A stretch of 7,780 bases of DNA, from the NCBI GenBank assembly GCA_035545895.1, contig DASZXJ010000215.1, positions 1 to 7,780 of the forward strand, written 5' to 3'. Origin of the DNA: DASZXJ01 sp035545895. Lineage in GTDB: Bacteria; Planctomycetota; Phycisphaerae; Tepidisphaerales; Tepidisphaeraceae. Made by a program: the position numbers and the translations under genes. The notes beneath the pieces are model-generated. The model made no database searches. It was not told the origin of the DNA and saw only the letters and a program-made list of their open reading frames with translations. Shown piece after piece: positions 6,581 to 7,780 of the stretch (the first letter of the stretch is position 1; the number at the start of each line of letters is the position of its first letter).

Positions 6581-7780
6581 ATGCAAAAGCCCATGGATAT
6601 TGTTGTCCGGCCAAACCGGCCGGAGCAATTCCTCCCCGCATACGGCAACTCGCCGCCCGGCGGAGCGCAGGGTCTGCCTCCGGAAACGCCCGAGCGATCA
6701 TTATTGGCACCGATCCTCCGCCAATGGTGGCTGGTACTGATTTTCATGCTCATGGGCGCGGGCATCGCGGCTTACTATCTGTCGCGCACCGTTCCGCTTT
6801 ACAATAGTTATTCAAAGATCTACATCGAACCGACCGCCAGCGCTGTGGCGGAAGCGCTGGGGTCCGTTGAACGCGGCAATTATCTTTCGACCCAGGTCGA
6901 AGTCATTCAAAGCTCGCAGATTCTTTCGCGCGTCGCCGATGCGCCGGGCATTCGCGGAATGAAGACATTTCTGCCCGCCAACGGCGATCCGGTTGCATTT
7001 CTTCGAGAGCAGCTCAGCGTGGAATTGGAACGCAAGACCGACATGATCGTCGTTTCGCTGAACTCGCCGTGGCCGGATGAGGCGGCGGCAATCGTCACGG
7101 CAGTGGTCAATGCATACGACGCCTATTGCAGCGAAGCGCGCGACGACAAGAACAACAAGTTGCTTCAATCGCTGGAAAAGACCAAAGCCGAGCAGGATGC
7201 CTTGCTCGATAAACTGAATGAAGATCGCCGCGCCTTTCGAATCAAACACGCCAATTTGTCGGATAAGCCCGAAAATAATCCCGCCCAGAGCGACAATCTT
7301 GGCATGATCAGCGCCAGTTTGACCGAGGCCCAGATAAAACTCATCGACGCGAGCGTCGCATATGGCAGCGGACATCCAAACGTCATAGCGCTGCAGAACA
7401 GTGTCGCCGGCCTCAGACACATGTACGACGACGAGATGGAAAAGCTCAAGCGCCAGAACGAGGGCACGGCTGATCTTCAGGAACTCAACGGCAAGATCAG
7501 TCAAGCGACCGTATTTGAAGAAAAGCTGGCTGAGCGCATTCGCACGATCCAGATGGCGACCAATGGCCGCAAGCTGATTGAGATTAATGTTTTTGAACCT
7601 GCCAGGGTCCCGGATTCACCGAGTTTCCCGCGTAAATATCGTACGATGGCGATCGCGATTGTGGCGGGGATGCTCTTGGGCGCGGGGTTGGCACTGCTTC
7701 GCGACCGGCTGGATGGCCGCATGCGGTCGGTGGAGGAGATTCAGAACATCATCGGCCTGCCCATTTTGGGCGTGGTGCCG
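6581..7780 (+). CDS. Wzz/GumC-type polysaccharide co-polymerase, possibly a tyrosine autokinase (3' end outside window)
   Basis: Exactly 400 codons are open to the right edge with no stop, so the gene is truncated by the window. The protein is predicted to sit in the inner membrane and control chain length or export of an exopolysaccharide or capsule. After a Pro/Gly-rich cytoplasmic N-terminus (1-45) comes a first membrane segment (about 49-67), then a large extracytoplasmic part with the Wzz-type N-terminal region (about 68-180), charged coiled-coil stretches (about 190-225 and 280-325) and the usual GHPNVIALQNSVAGL segment (264-278). The P-rich ARVPDSPSFPRK (341-352) precedes the second membrane segment (about 354-374). 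The last visible residues, DRLDGRMRSVEEIQNIIGLPILGVVP, are the standard lead-in to either the end of a GumC-like protein or a CpsD/CapB-type BY-kinase domain; its Walker motifs would lie beyond 7780, so the kinase is unconfirmed. It follows the beta-helix gene on the same strand after 209 bases. Confidence 0.92.
   Translation, partial: MQKPMDIVVRPNRPEQFLPAYGNSPPGGAQGLPPETPERSLLAPILRQWWLVLIFMLMGAGIAAYYLSRTVPLYNSYSKIYIEPTASAVAEALGSVERGNYLSTQVEVIQSSQILSRVADAPGIRGMKTFLPANGDPVAFLREQLSVELERKTDMIVVSLNSPWPDEAAAIVTAVVNAYDAYCSEARDDKNNKLLQSLEKTKAEQDALLDKLNEDRRAFRIKHANLSDKPENNPAQSDNLGMISASLTEAQIKLIDASVAYGSGHPNVIALQNSVAGLRHMYDDEMEKLKRQNEGTADLQELNGKISQATVFEEKLAERIRTIQMATNGRKLIEINVFEPARVPDSPSFPRKYRTMAIAIVAGMLLGAGLALLRDRLDGRMRSVEEIQNIIGLPILGVVP

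Overview
The window looks like a chromosomal piece of a planctomycete, most likely class Phycisphaerae (Tepidisphaerales-like soil lineages). This is inferred, not proven. The evidence is two large proteins that begin with a basic stretch followed by the motif L-E-x-L-E-x-R-x-(L/M)-(M/F)-(S/A), which resembles the LEPR-XLL N-terminal domain known from Planctomycetota, Verrucomicrobiota and relatives. The fusions of beta-helix, FN3 and NPCBM domains and the moderately high GC fit the same group.

Layout: (1) 46-759, minus strand: rsmG, the 16S rRNA m7G527 methyltransferase, a housekeeping gene. (2) 760-1177: a 418-base non-coding divergent region with a 12-base direct repeat and a hairpin. (3) 1178-4099, plus: a 973-residue predicted surface or secreted protein made of LEPR-XLL-like N-terminus, pectate-lyase-3-type beta-helix, Pro-rich linker, one FN3 domain and three tandem NPCBM carbohydrate-binding modules. 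A strong intrinsic terminator follows at 4118-4155. (4) 4386-6371, plus: a 661-residue paralogue with the same N-terminus and beta-helix but two FN3 domains and no NPCBM. (5) 6581 to the right edge, plus: the first 400 codons of a Wzz/GumC-type polysaccharide co-polymerase, possibly the N-terminal half of a bacterial tyrosine autokinase that controls exopolysaccharide chain length or export. This gene runs off the window.

The plus-strand genes suggest the left edge of an exopolysaccharide or capsule locus. In this reading two exported beta-helix proteins, one with several sugar-binding modules, cut, modify or anchor the polymer, and the Wzz-type protein governs polymer assembly in the inner membrane. 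The terminator and long leaders suggest that the plus-strand genes are separately transcribed units rather than one tight operon. The pairing of the two beta-helix proteins with the Wzz-type gene is the most interesting feature. Their substrate cannot be read from the sequence. I see no RNA gene, IS element, CRISPR array or phage gene.
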